64,000 bases of DNA from Terrimonas sp. (GTDB lineage Bacteria > Bacteroidota > Bacteroidia > Chitinophagales > Chitinophagaceae), in assembly GCF_003075435.1 (NCBI RefSeq), contig NZ_QCZJ01000019.1:1-64000 (forward strand), read 5' to 3'. Under the pieces are notes generated by a model. The model made no database searches. It saw nothing but the letters and a program-made list of their open reading frames with translations, and was not told the origin of the DNA. Below are positions 7,908 through 17,317 of the stretch, one piece after another. Numbering within the stretch: the stretch's first letter is position 1; every line of letters begins with the position of its first letter. The translations under genes were made by a program, and so were the position numbers.

Positions 7908-10622
7908 TTACCATTTTGAACTGAACCTGTATACTCCTGAACCTATTTCGTATACGGCTGCATCGCCTTCCATGCGGAGAAATGTATAATCTTTAATATC
8001 CTTTATGCGACGCCCGCCTTCTGTTATTGATTTCACATCCCTGGTAGGGATGAAAATTATTGCTACCGAATTGGGAGGAACTGTAACATTATACTCCAAT
8101 CTTCCTTTTGATTTTTTCCAGGAAGAAAGTATAGTGCCTTTTACTGACTGGTAAGAAGCTTCTGCGTGTTGCAGCTCATTAAATATATAGGGGTGCAGGG
8201 TAAATTTTTCAAACCCGGGGTGATTGATATCAGGCAGTATACCGGCAACGTATTTATATAACCAGGAACCTACGGATCCCATCATAGGGTGATTATGCGA
8301 GTTCATAGAACCCCCTGTTTCATATTCCCATCGTTCCCACAATGTAGTAGCTCCTTGGGATAACATAAAACCCCAGCTTGGGTACGTTGTTTGAGTAGCT
8401 ATTTTATATGCTGTTTCTGCTTCCCCGTTTTCTGTTAATGCTTCCAGCAGGTACTTGGTGCAAAGGTTCCCGGTGGTGAGATGATATCCTCTTTCCTTTA
8501 CATCACGCGCCAGGTTGGCTACCACTCTTGGTAGCTTGCTTTTATCCGGTGCGCCTAAAAATATAGCAAAGGAATTACAGGATTGATTATTAGTGCCGTA
8601 GCCACCTTTCTGCTCATCCCAGAATTTATCATTAAACGCTTTCATAGTACGTGCTGCCAGTTGCTCGTATTTTTGTTTATCATCCACATCTCCCAATACG
8701 CCTGCCATGTGTGCAAGTACTGATGCGCTATAGTATAAATATCCGGTTGACATCAGCGTGCCTGGTGTATTAACAGATAAAGCGCCATAGCTATGCCCCT
8801 GCGCGCCAAAGGCTGCAGGCGGCGACCAGTCACCGTAATAGCTGTATTCCACAATACCGTCTTTAGTACGGGTAGTTAAATAATCTACCCAGGCTCTCAT
8901 TTGTGTATAATGTTTGCGAATGATCTCAGTATTACCATAATATTCATAGCTCTTCAGTGCAAGTAAAAGAAAACTTACGGATACCGGATCTGCCGGCTTG
9001 CCGCCAACTTTATAAGGAGCAGTATCAGTAATCTCTCCATTCTCATTTTGCGTGTCGCACACATCCTGTATGTATTTTGCGTAAAAACGATGCAGGTTAA
9101 AATTATATACTGCCTGTTCTATACGAACCGTTAAATCATTCAGCCATCCCATACGTTCATCACGTTGCGGACAATCAGTAGGTATGCTATGCAGGTTGCT
9201 TGCTTCCGTGCGCTGCACCATTTGGTTAATGCGGTTCAATAAGTCGTTGCTGCTGGTGAATTGACCCGCAGGGGCTACATCAGATCTCACCTTCTTTATT
9301 GTAAAATTGTCCACCGCAGGCTTACCCGGCCATCCTTCTATTTGCATATACCTAAAGCCATGATATGTGAACCGCGGTTCCCATTGTTCTTCTCCTTCTC
9401 CCTTTAAAATATACACATCTGTTGCAGCAGCCGTACGCAGATTCTCCTGGTTAACCAAACCATTGTCATATAGTGTTTCAGCAAAACGAAGTGTAACCCT
9501 TGTTCCTTTATTCCCTTTTACTTTCAATGCTACCCAGCCTGCCATATTTTGTCCGGCATCCATCACATAAATTCCCTGTGTTACTTCTTTTACCGATACC
9601 GGCGCAAATGCTTCTACTATCCTTACAGGTTCTAATTGCTGTGCTGCCATTTTACCTCCAGGCGCTTCTACTACCGGTGCCACTCCCCATACCTGATTGG
9701 GTAATCCCTTAATGATGGTATCTGATGGCAATCGCCATTCCGGATTTTCAAGGCGTGCATCATATACTTCGCCATCCAGTATACCTGCTGATACAACGGG
9801 ACCCAATGTTACATTCCGTATAGAAGAGGAATTGATCACTTCCATAGTGCCGTCGGTAAAATAAAACTCCATTTGCATGCGCAGCTTCGGCATACCATAC
9901 CAGCCTGGTGCAACAGCAATCACCATTACATTATCTCTATTCAAAAAATCTTTAATATCGTAAGTAGTATAGTAAATGGTTTTGCTGAAGTCGCTGGTAG
10001 CCGGATCCAATACATTTGTTCCGACTTTTTTACCGTTTATCTCCAACTCGTTGTAACCAATTCCTGCTACATACGCACGTGCCTTTGATATTTCTTTCTG
10101 AAAAGAAAAAACCCTGCGGAAATAATGCACCTTTCCTATCCAGCCGGAAGGAAATCCTACCCAGTCTCCGCTCCAGTCAGACTGGTACAGCAAACCCATT
10201 TCAAAAGTTGCTGCTTCACTAATTACAGCACCGGAGTCGTTGTTGTTCCACAGCAATACTTTCCAGTAATATTTTTTGCGGCTTTCCAGTGGCATGCCCC
10301 TGTATAAAATGCCTGAGGATTGTGACGACAATACTTTGCCACTGTTCCAGATATCACCTTCATTTAGCTGCAATTTTTCTGCAGCATCTGTTATAATTAC
10401 CTGGTAAGCCGTTTGCTTTATATTGCGCAAATCACCCGCTGTTTGCCAGCTGAATTGTGGTGTGCGGGAATCAATGCCCAGTGGATTCTCTGCATTGTCT
10501 ACCTGCATAGCAGTAATTGTTACAGCATTGAGATCTCTGTTTTTTGCTGTAACCGTGGTAGTTAACGCTAAGAATAAAAGCAACAGTGAACATATCCTTT
10601 TAAGGAAAATGCAGATTTTCAT
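7908..10622 (-). CDS. GH78 alpha-L-rhamnosidase (copy 2)
   Basis: A second GH78 enzyme, about 904 aa from the ATG at 10622, with a signal peptide (MKICIFLKRICSLLLLFLAL) and no clear lipobox cysteine, so probably periplasmic or secreted. The barrel motif is DCPQRDERMGWLND near residue 490, and the second acidic motif is TTLWERWEYETGG near 765. The motif difference from copy 1 (GWLND against GWLGD; WERWEY against WELWNG) suggests a different linkage or position in the substrate. An ATG at 10634 lies in frame, but the later start gives the better signal peptide. It ends 4 bases before the GH99-like gene. Confidence 0.9.
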   Translation of the reverse strand: MKICIFLKRICSLLLLFLALTTTVTAKNRDLNAVTITAMQVDNAENPLGIDSRTPQFSWQTAGDLRNIKQTAYQVIITDAAEKLQLNEGDIWNSGKVLSSQSSGILYRGMPLESRKKYYWKVLLWNNNDSGAVISEAATFEMGLLYQSDWSGDWVGFPSGWIGKVHYFRRVFSFQKEISKARAYVAGIGYNELEINGKKVGTNVLDPATSDFSKTIYYTTYDIKDFLNRDNVMVIAVAPGWYGMPKLRMQMEFYFTDGTMEVINSSSIRNVTLGPVVSAGILDGEVYDARLENPEWRLPSDTIIKGLPNQVWGVAPVVEAPGGKMAAQQLEPVRIVEAFAPVSVKEVTQGIYVMDAGQNMAGWVALKVKGNKGTRVTLRFAETLYDNGLVNQENLRTAAATDVYILKGEGEEQWEPRFTYHGFRYMQIEGWPGKPAVDNFTIKKVRSDVAPAGQFTSSNDLLNRINQMVQRTEASNLHSIPTDCPQRDERMGWLNDLTVRIEQAVYNFNLHRFYAKYIQDVCDTQNENGEITDTAPYKVGGKPADPVSVSFLLLALKSYEYYGNTEIIRKHYTQMRAWVDYLTTRTKDGIVEYSYYGDWSPPAAFGAQGHSYGALSVNTPGTLMSTGYLYYSASVLAHMAGVLGDVDDKQKYEQLAARTMKAFNDKFWDEQKGGYGTNNQSCNSFAIFLGAPDKSKLPRVVANLARDVKERGYHLTTGNLCTKYLLEALTENGEAETAYKIATQTTYPSWGFMLSQGATTLWERWEYETGGSMNSHNHPMMGSVGSWLYKYVAGILPDINHPGFEKFTLHPYIFNELQHAEASYQSVKGTILSSWKKSKGRLEYNVTVPPNSVAIIFIPTRDVKSITEGGRRIKDIKDYTFLRMEGDAAVYEIGSGVYRFSSKW

Positions 10623-10654
10623 ATCAACAATCATTTAGGTAGATAAAAATTTGG

Positions 10655-11626
10655 CTACGCTATTAATTTGCGTAAGAACCTGGATGTTTTTACCGCATCA
10701 TTTTCTTTGATCAGCGCATCTATTTCATTATAGTGTGTATCCACTATTTGTTCATACTTTTTAACCCATAAAATACTTTCTGCAATAGCATCAGCAGCGT
10801 CTTCCCTGTAAGGATACTGATCCATAGACAGCCAACCGTTATAGCCGGTTTTTTTCAACCAAAATAGCAATTCTATGTAGCAGGTGAAATGCACATTGCT
10901 TACTATCATATCGTCATCCCAGCTTCCGTGATTATCATTGAAATGCATGTGGTAAAGCAGGTTGCCTGCTCTTTTGGCCAGTACTACAGCTTCTGCTACA
11001 TTTTCTCCGGCATAAAAGCTATGCCCTGTATCAATGGTAACACCTACATTATCGCATCCTGTTTCTTTAGCCGCTAAAATAGTGTCTGCCATGCGGGCAT
11101 GATAGGAAAAATTACGTGGCTCCTTAGGTTTATACTCCAGCGCATATTTTAATGTTGGAAATTCTGCGGCTACTGTTCTTGTGTTTTCAGTAAGCCAGTT
11201 GCGCTCCTGGTCATAGTCGGTAGCAAGCAAATAATCATAACCATCCTGCCCTAACCAGAGGTTTACAATACCGCAATTCATCTGTAATGCAATCTCACTC
11301 ATGCGGCGCAGGTAATCTAAAGCCTGTTGCCTCACCTTGGCATTAATACTTGTTATGCTGCCTCTTCCATACACTTTGTCGCCAAAGGTATCAGGTATAA
11401 TACTTGCACATGCCACCCCCGCATCATCCAGCCGCTTTTTCATATCCTCTACATTATCCGGTCTTATATCCCAGGTGCCTACCAGCTCAATACCCTGTAT
11501 ATGTGGCATGCGTTCCAGTGCAATTTTCAACATTTCTTCCGAGCCAGGATTCACTTTATACCCCTGACAAAACCGATCCCTGGTATTGCCCAGGTTTCCT
11601 AATATGATCGCATACTTATTATCCAT
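10655..11626 (-). CDS. Xylose-isomerase-like TIM-barrel sugar isomerase/epimerase, candidate L-rhamnose isomerase
   Basis: The 323-aa protein belongs to the AP-endonuclease-2/xylose-isomerase-like TIM-barrel superfamily. Likely metal ligands are visible: Glu in LEYKPKE near residue 165, Asp/His in VTIDTGHSF near 196, His in YHMHFNDNHGSW near 226, and an acidic residue in WLSMDQYPYRED near 265. Its operon lacks a canonical RhaA (about 420 aa) inside the window, so this protein is a candidate for the L-rhamnose to L-rhamnulose step, or for an epimerase with another role. It has no signal peptide. It sits 46 bases after the tandem aldolase and 32 before a GH78 gene. Confidence 0.75.
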   Translation of the reverse strand: MDNKYAIILGNLGNTRDRFCQGYKVNPGSEEMLKIALERMPHIQGIELVGTWDIRPDNVEDMKKRLDDAGVACASIIPDTFGDKVYGRGSITSINAKVRQQALDYLRRMSEIALQMNCGIVNLWLGQDGYDYLLATDYDQERNWLTENTRTVAAEFPTLKYALEYKPKEPRNFSYHARMADTILAAKETGCDNVGVTIDTGHSFYAGENVAEAVVLAKRAGNLLYHMHFNDNHGSWDDDMIVSNVHFTCYIELLFWLKKTGYNGWLSMDQYPYREDAADAIAESILWVKKYEQIVDTHYNEIDALIKENDAVKTSRFLRKLIA

Positions 11627-11672
11627 GATGGCAATTTATCGTTTTGTTATTAAAGTTGATTGTAGTGTATGA

Positions 11673-12995
11673 TTACATTTTCCACTCGTAATTTTTCCAT
11701 CGTCCCATTACTTTTCCCAGTTCTTCCACCTGCTCATCACTAATCGGAACCATTGCGCCCAGTGAAGTAGATAATACAAGTGACTTAGCACTGAACTCGG
11801 CTACTTCCAAATAATCAAATGCCTGCAATAGTTTATTACCGGTTACTATCACACATTCGTTTTTAACAAGCACTACCGGTGTTTCTGCAGACAGGGTAGC
11901 AGGTATTGTATCACTTCCGGTAAATTGTTCGCCAAATTCAACCATTTGTACATCCTGCAGATATATCCATGTTTCCGGAATTGTTCTTACATTAAACTCA
12001 GCACCTGTAATAGCAAAGGAAGTAAGATAGGGAGATTGTGTAATGATGATGGCATTGATCTCTTTATGCTTTTCGTAAATGCCCTGGTGCAGGCGTGCTG
12101 CGCTGCTTGGTATTTTCCCTTTTTCCCGCATGCCATCTTTTACCTGTACAATATCATTTATTGTAATATCCCATTTAGAAATACCTTCGGGTGTAATCAA
12201 AAAATCATTTTCGTTCCAGCGTGCAGATACTGATCCGTAAGCTCCCAACATGAGCCCCTGCTTGCAGGCACGCTTAATGATCTTACATATCTCCAGTCGT
12301 TTTTCTCTTTCAGCAGAAGGATGAGAAACTTCTTTCATTTCCTGTGCAGGCAAAGGCAATTGCTCAATATATGCCGCTACTTTTTGCGGAGACAGGTAAA
12401 CCGGTTTTCCAATCATGTTGGCATATAAAATAGAACGGGCAGTAATTTCAACAGATTCAAATTTCTGGTATGCGTCTGAAATATCCGAACCTCCTATTAC
12501 GGTTCCGTGATTTTCCATAATCACTACCGATACACCCTTCTTAAACTCAACAGCAATACTTTCCCCCAGCGCTGCCGTACCGGGCAATGCATAACCAGCA
12601 TACCCAATCTCTCCGCATAACAAATGCGTTTGCGGCAGTATGTACGTATTGGGTGTTTTTCTTACAATACTGAAGGCCACCATGCCCGGGGGATGTGCAT
12701 GTACAATGGCTTTAATATCGGAGCGCTCATTGTATATAGCGAGATGAAAGGGATATTCAGAAGAGGGTTTATGGTCGCCGATAATGGTTCCATCTTTTTT
12801 TACGCACACGATATCAGCTGGTTTCATTAATCCTTTGTCTACACCGGTAGGTGTAATCCATATATCGCCGTTATCGTCAATGATAGATAAATTTCCGCCG
12901 GAAGTTGTTGTTAGCACCCGTTCATAAATTCTTTGCATTACAAGAGTTATCTGGTCGCGGGGGTGCATCGTTTTCGTATTCAACAGGCTATCCAT
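11673..12995 (-). CDS. Tandem class II aldolase/adducin-domain protein; second domain lacks catalytic residues
   Basis: About 440 aa from the ATG at 12995. Two class II aldolase domains lie in tandem. Domain 1 (about 10-195) keeps the phosphate loop SGGNLS, catalytic Glu in PSSEYPFH, zinc ligands HAHPPG and ENHGTV. Domain 2 (about 230-425) aligns with it but reads YGSVS, PSSAARLH, TQSPYL and KNECVIV at those places, so the Glu and zinc ligands are gone. It probably cleaves a deoxy-ketose-1-phosphate such as rhamnulose-1-phosphate, or is a related lyase. An in-frame ATG at 13052 is less likely, because an exact -7 box at 13028-13035 lies downstream of it. First gene of the proximal operon. Confidence 0.85.
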   Translation of the reverse strand: MDSLLNTKTMHPRDQITLVMQRIYERVLTTTSGGNLSIIDDNGDIWITPTGVDKGLMKPADIVCVKKDGTIIGDHKPSSEYPFHLAIYNERSDIKAIVHAHPPGMVAFSIVRKTPNTYILPQTHLLCGEIGYAGYALPGTAALGESIAVEFKKGVSVVIMENHGTVIGGSDISDAYQKFESVEITARSILYANMIGKPVYLSPQKVAAYIEQLPLPAQEMKEVSHPSAEREKRLEICKIIKRACKQGLMLGAYGSVSARWNENDFLITPEGISKWDITINDIVQVKDGMREKGKIPSSAARLHQGIYEKHKEINAIIITQSPYLTSFAITGAEFNVRTIPETWIYLQDVQMVEFGEQFTGSDTIPATLSAETPVVLVKNECVIVTGNKLLQAFDYLEVAEFSAKSLVLSTSLGAMVPISDEQVEELGKVMGRWKNYEWKM

Positions 12996-13027
12996 AATCG
13001 TTCGTAAAAGTTTTAATTCTAACTCAA

Positions 13028-13035
13028 CAAACTTA
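13028..13035 (-). promoter_or_regulatory. Bacteroidetes -7 promoter box for the rhamnose operon
   Basis: On the minus strand this reads TAAGTTTG, an exact match to the Bacteroidetes -7 consensus TAnnTTTG, 32 bases before the ATG at 12995. No good TTTG is seen at the -33 position. It lies in the divergent region between the tandem aldolase and the GntR-type regulator, where operator sites for that regulator would be expected; I could not define an operator by eye. Confidence 0.5.
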
Positions 13036-13174
13036 GAAATGTGCACTATCATTTCTATCCTGTTTTGACCTGAATAAATAAATTATTTAAAAAATGATTT
13101 CAAAATATAGATTATAGTAGTAATAGCATTAATTTAAGCGCTCAATTGTTTGTCATAAAAATTGTATTTGCATA

Positions 13175-14206
13175 ATGAAAAAGCAAAAGCTCATTGATCT
13201 GATTTCTGTTGATCCTTACTCCAGCACTTCCAAATACCTGCAGATCGTAAATGCAGTACTCAAAGAAATTGAAAAAGGAAATATTAAGGCAGGCGATAAC
13301 ATGCCTTCGATAAATGAACTGAGTATAGAGTTAGATATTGCCAGAGATACTGTTGAGCGCGGATATAAGCAGTTGCGCCAGTTAGGTGTTATCAATGCGG
13401 TTCCGCGCAGAGGTTATTTTATTGAGAATACCGAATTCAGGAGACCGTTGAATGTTTTTTTGCTTTTCAATAAATTAAGTATCCCAAAAAAAACAATTTA
13501 CGATGCATTTGTAACAGAACTTGGAGATAAGGCGGGTATTGATTTTTACATTTACAATAATGACTTTCATCTTTTTAAAAGAATACTGAGTAGCAATAAA
13601 GATCACTATACCCACTTTGTAATTATACCTCATTTTATAGAAGGCGGAGAAAACGCGCATGAAATTGTAAATACTATTCCCAAAGACAAATTGCTGATGA
13701 TGGATAAACTTATACCCAAAGTAACAGGGGAATACGGAGCCGTGTATATTGATTTTGAAAATGATATTTACCAGGCGTTAACCGATGCCCTGGAAAAGCT
13801 TGTGAAATACCAAACCATAAAACTGATATTCCCGGAGCACAGCTATTATCCCAAAGAAATTGTAAAAGGGTTTACGCATTTTTGCCAGGACAATGCTTTT
13901 CAATATAAAATAATCAGCAGTCTTGATCACGAAACTGTTGAGGATGGCGATGTATACATTAATATGATCGAGGATGACCTTGTTACTTTGATCGAAAAAA
14001 TCCTGCCTACCTCGCTTAATATAGGCGAAAGAGTAGGTGTTATCTCCTATAATGAAACACCCATCAAAAGAGTAGTGCACCAGGGTATTACAACAATCTC
14101 ATCCGATTTCCATGAAATGGGTATTATGGCAGCGCGTGCTGTATTATCAGGTTCTACAGAAAAACAAAAAGTTCCCTTCAGGCTTACTTTAAGAGCATCG
14201 CTTTGA
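13175..14206 (+). CDS. GntR-family transcriptional regulator with periplasmic-binding-protein-like sensor domain
   Basis: The 343-aa protein has an N-terminal GntR winged helix (residues about 15-85; MPSINELSIELDIARDTVER is the recognition region) joined to a LacI-type ligand-binding domain (about 90-340; FHEMGIMAARAVL near the end). Such hybrid regulators in Bacteroidetes control sugar-catabolic operons, with the sugar as effector. It is divergent from the rhamnose operon (179 bases between starts) and convergent with the GH99-like gene of the susCD arm (26-base gap). It is therefore the best candidate to control both arms, probably responding to L-rhamnose or an intermediate. No hybrid two-component regulator, ECF sigma or anti-sigma gene is present at this locus. 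Confidence 0.88.
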   Translation: MKKQKLIDLISVDPYSSTSKYLQIVNAVLKEIEKGNIKAGDNMPSINELSIELDIARDTVERGYKQLRQLGVINAVPRRGYFIENTEFRRPLNVFLLFNKLSIPKKTIYDAFVTELGDKAGIDFYIYNNDFHLFKRILSSNKDHYTHFVIIPHFIEGGENAHEIVNTIPKDKLLMMDKLIPKVTGEYGAVYIDFENDIYQALTDALEKLVKYQTIKLIFPEHSYYPKEIVKGFTHFCQDNAFQYKIISSLDHETVEDGDVYINMIEDDLVTLIEKILPTSLNIGERVGVISYNETPIKRVVHQGITTISSDFHEMGIMAARAVLSGSTEKQKVPFRLTLRASL

Positions 14207-14232
14207 AATGCGCATGCTACTTTATTAGTCCA

Positions 14233-16014
14233 CTATTGATAATTAAAATTCAAACGGCCAAGCGGAGCACTATCTCCTGTTATATAATAATCCATTATAT
14301 CATCGTAGTTCGTTACATTATCAGATACTTTAAATTCAAAATGACAGGTGCTTTTAATACCAATGGCAGCGAGTGGGATAGCAACCTGCATTATATTACC
14401 TCTGACAGTATATTTTGCTACTCCTGATTTTTTCCACCTGTATCCACCGGCTGATTGTTCTATTGAAGTTGTTCCATTGCTTCCCGGATGCCGGTTAATG
14501 ATATAATGGTATCCTGCAAATGACCTGGATGTATCGCCATCCGCAATCAGGATGTTCATCCAGTTCACATCCTTGCCATTATGCGCTGTAATGTCTGCAA
14601 CTGTCCTGATCCGGAAATAAACATTTTTATAATCGTGCGCTACTTTTATTTCCGTGATATCATTGCGGTTACTGCTGTCGGTGTATATACCTGTGCCTGT
14701 TGCGTTTGAAAAATTCCTGCAGAGGGCGTCACCTGCCACATCTGTATAGGTGGCTTCCACATCAGCCCATGTTTGTTCTGTTGCTGTATGGATGTTGATT
14801 GTTTTGTTGGCATAACGGTAAGGCTTTCCTGCCGACAGTTTAAAAGCTCTCACATTTCTTATCAGTTGCAGGTAAAAATTATCACCATAACCGCCTTTCA
14901 TCATTTCTATATCCCTGGAAAATTCATGATTGAATACGTCTACAAAAAAGACATGCTTTCTTCCGTGCGCATTGGCATATTTGATGGCCATCCACTCGTT
15001 AAACGATGTAACTAATACATTATTTACACTGTCCTTTCTTCTTAAAACTGCGTCCCACATGGTTTGAAAGCTGGCACCTGCTGTCCAATCCTTTTCTACC
15101 TGTTTAGTGGCATTATTATATCCCCTGCTACTTTCGGGATGCATAGCACTGGCATCAATAACAGTATGACTGTGTTGAGCCACCGGCACTGCCACGGTAC
15201 CATTATGATTCCATTGCGGATATTGCCAGCTCATCCAGGGAATAGCCGCTGGATTATAGTCTCCATTAGGCCACTGCGATTCCCTGACATCAAAATACTT
15301 TTTCACATCCTCTTTTATATAATCAGTAAACTGGTTATATTTCGTCATATCAGAGGCTTTGTTGTTATTTTCGGTGATGCCAATGATCATTGGTTTACCT
15401 GCAGGTTTAAACCATAGCTTTTCATATTTCCCTGACGTATAGAACTGATTATATAAATCATCTACTGTTGCCCCGGAAAGACTATTTGTATAGAATACGA
15501 TCTTTGGTATTTTAAATCCCTGCTCCATAAACCGCAGCAATATGGTAAACAAATTTTCAATTGATTCGGTATACACCACTCTGTTTGTAGCATCAATACA
15601 TAAATAATCAATACCGGTATTACATAAAAGCTCAACATGCCGCGTTACAATCCAGGGATCACTCATGCTATAGTAACCATATAGCGGCTCACCCCAGAAA
15701 TGAAATTCTTTCAGCGGGCTTTCGGGTGTTCCCGCTGTATCATATAATGCCCCGGGATTACTGTTTAACAGCTTTTGTATATCATAAACATCATGTTGCT
15801 GGGTTTTATGTTGTCCCAGCCATAATGAGTAAAACAGGCCTACATATTTTTTTTCTTTCTGCTCGCCAGATGCCGGCTCAAAGCGTCTGCCTAACGCATC
15901 GGTAGCAGTCAGATTCCACAACATATATTCCGGGTTACTATTCTGCGCAGAAATTTGTATACATGTTTGAAAAAAACATAACAATAAAAGCAGGCGAAAT
16001 TGAATCCTGTTCAT
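14233..16014 (-). CDS. Putative GH71/GH99-like glycoside hydrolase with C-terminal CBM9-like domain (copy 2)
   Basis: About 593 aa, paralogous to the protein at 6134-7903. A signal peptide (MNRIQFRLLLLLCFFQTC) precedes a TIM-barrel part with GLFYSLWLGQH, FHFWGEPLYGYYS, IDYLCIDATNRVVYT and VTSFNEWMAIKYA, the last carrying a candidate catalytic Glu. The C-terminal beta-sandwich (ITEIKVAHDYKNVYFRI; ending APLGRLNFNYQ) resembles CBM9/DOMON folds. The start at 16014 is preferred over 16059, because it places the signal peptide at the N-terminus and removes an overlap with the esterase gene. Last gene of the susCD operon, facing the regulator. Specificity unknown; the two copies differ enough to suggest different linkages. 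Confidence 0.6.
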   Translation of the reverse strand: MNRIQFRLLLLLCFFQTCIQISAQNSNPEYMLWNLTATDALGRRFEPASGEQKEKKYVGLFYSLWLGQHKTQQHDVYDIQKLLNSNPGALYDTAGTPESPLKEFHFWGEPLYGYYSMSDPWIVTRHVELLCNTGIDYLCIDATNRVVYTESIENLFTILLRFMEQGFKIPKIVFYTNSLSGATVDDLYNQFYTSGKYEKLWFKPAGKPMIIGITENNNKASDMTKYNQFTDYIKEDVKKYFDVRESQWPNGDYNPAAIPWMSWQYPQWNHNGTVAVPVAQHSHTVIDASAMHPESSRGYNNATKQVEKDWTAGASFQTMWDAVLRRKDSVNNVLVTSFNEWMAIKYANAHGRKHVFFVDVFNHEFSRDIEMMKGGYGDNFYLQLIRNVRAFKLSAGKPYRYANKTINIHTATEQTWADVEATYTDVAGDALCRNFSNATGTGIYTDSSNRNDITEIKVAHDYKNVYFRIRTVADITAHNGKDVNWMNILIADGDTSRSFAGYHYIINRHPGSNGTTSIEQSAGGYRWKKSGVAKYTVRGNIMQVAIPLAAIGIKSTCHFEFKVSDNVTNYDDIMDYYITGDSAPLGRLNFNYQ

Positions 16015-16024
16015 ATAAAGCAGG

Positions 16025-17317
16025 TTAAGGTATAGTGGTTCTCTCTGATTCCAGCCCAAAGTGATTGACAGTACTTACCGATATCTTTCCCCTATCATTC
16101 CAAAGTAAAGTAACATCTGTTCTGAGTGCTGGCAGTTGCAACGGGTAAGCGTCATCTCCATTGGTATCAAATTGCTGGTAAAAGCCAGCATTGGGAAATC
16201 TGCCTATAAGATGGTTATCTTTATAAATATTAAAATGACTGACACCTGATTCGATGTCCGCATCAGCCTTCCAGGTTAATTCTATCGTTACGTTATGCCT
16301 TCTCCTTATTTGTACACCGTAAGGGGCAGGCGGGGGTGTTCTGTCAATTACGGTTCCGGTTATAACATATTCCCGCCATTTGGTGGCTGTGATTGAGTCA
16401 GGTAACCATGCTGCTGATAATTTATTTCCGGGATAAGCGGCTGCTTTATAGATATTATAACTCACGGTGTCTCCCAACCATGCTTTTGTGGAATCCATAT
16501 TGCGCATTGTGGTATATGAAGGCCCGGCGCTAACCGAAAGCCTTTGTTTCATCACAGCTTCAAAAAAAGGAATGGCAATATATCTTACATAACTGAAATT
16601 ATGATTTTGATACGGTGTGTATGCAATACTTGTATAACCACCGGCGGAACGTAGCTTATGAAATTCTTTCAGTGAAGTTTGCCAGCAACAGGCATCGCCA
16701 ACCGGGCCGGCATGACGCATCATTACCGGAACCTTTAAGGCAGCTTTTGGATATGCGCCGGGTTCAAAAGCAGGGGAGTAGCCAAATATACCTAATATAC
16801 GTTCGGGATACGCCCTTAACATAGACAGCGCCCAGTATCCGCCACCTGAATGCCCCCATAATAACCAGGGAAACTTTGCCAGTTCAGGATGCCCGGATTG
16901 AGTACCAATTTCCTGCAGGGATTTTATAAGGGATTCACCTGATCCGGATTCAGCATTTCTCCAGTCATGACAATTACCTTTTGCTGAATACAGGTCAGCA
17001 CCTACTACTGCCAGTTTCCATTTTTTGGCAAATGCCTGGTATTGCACATCGTAAGCAGTGGCAGAACCACGCCCTTCCATTGTACATCCATGCTGGTGCA
17101 CAAATACAGACTGAAGCTCCGGTGTGTTTGCCGGGATAAAAATGGTATACCTCGCCGAATCGAAAGTATAACGGTCGCTTTTTTGCGAGATAACATAAAT
17201 GGTACCGTTGGCAACTTCCTCAATACTGTAGTTTACAATGGTATTATTATTAGAAACTGCGCAGAAAGGCATGATGAATATAGCGATCAGCAGGCAGGTA
17301 CTTTTTAAATTACTCAT
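16025..17317 (-). CDS. Secreted alpha/beta-hydrolase esterase with C-terminal FN3-like domain
   Basis: The 430-aa protein has a signal peptide (about 1-21) and an alpha/beta hydrolase domain with the nucleophile elbow WGHSGGGYWAL near residue 155, an HQHGC oxyanion-type segment near 73 and a candidate catalytic His in TPYQNHNFSY near 235. Residues about 325-430 look like a fibronectin-type III domain (PPPAPYGVQIRR... WKADADIESGVSHFNIY). It probably removes acyl or other ester groups from the target glycan, or acts as a PHB-depolymerase-like esterase. It overlaps the preceding SGNH gene by 8 bases, showing tight cotranscription. Exact ester unknown. Confidence 0.72.
   Translation of the reverse strand: MSNLKSTCLLIAIFIMPFCAVSNNNTIVNYSIEEVANGTIYVISQKSDRYTFDSARYTIFIPANTPELQSVFVHQHGCTMEGRGSATAYDVQYQAFAKKWKLAVVGADLYSAKGNCHDWRNAESGSGESLIKSLQEIGTQSGHPELAKFPWLLWGHSGGGYWALSMLRAYPERILGIFGYSPAFEPGAYPKAALKVPVMMRHAGPVGDACCWQTSLKEFHKLRSAGGYTSIAYTPYQNHNFSYVRYIAIPFFEAVMKQRLSVSAGPSYTTMRNMDSTKAWLGDTVSYNIYKAAAYPGNKLSAAWLPDSITATKWREYVITGTVIDRTPPPAPYGVQIRRRHNVTIELTWKADADIESGVSHFNIYKDNHLIGRFPNAGFYQQFDTNGDDAYPLQLPALRTDVTLLWNDRGKISVSTVNHFGLESERTTIP

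Noticed and set aside
13149-13170. TTTG and TGTATTTG as a promoter for the GntR-type regulator
   Set aside because: The distance between the boxes (10 bases) is too short and the -7 box would lie 5 bases from the start codon.
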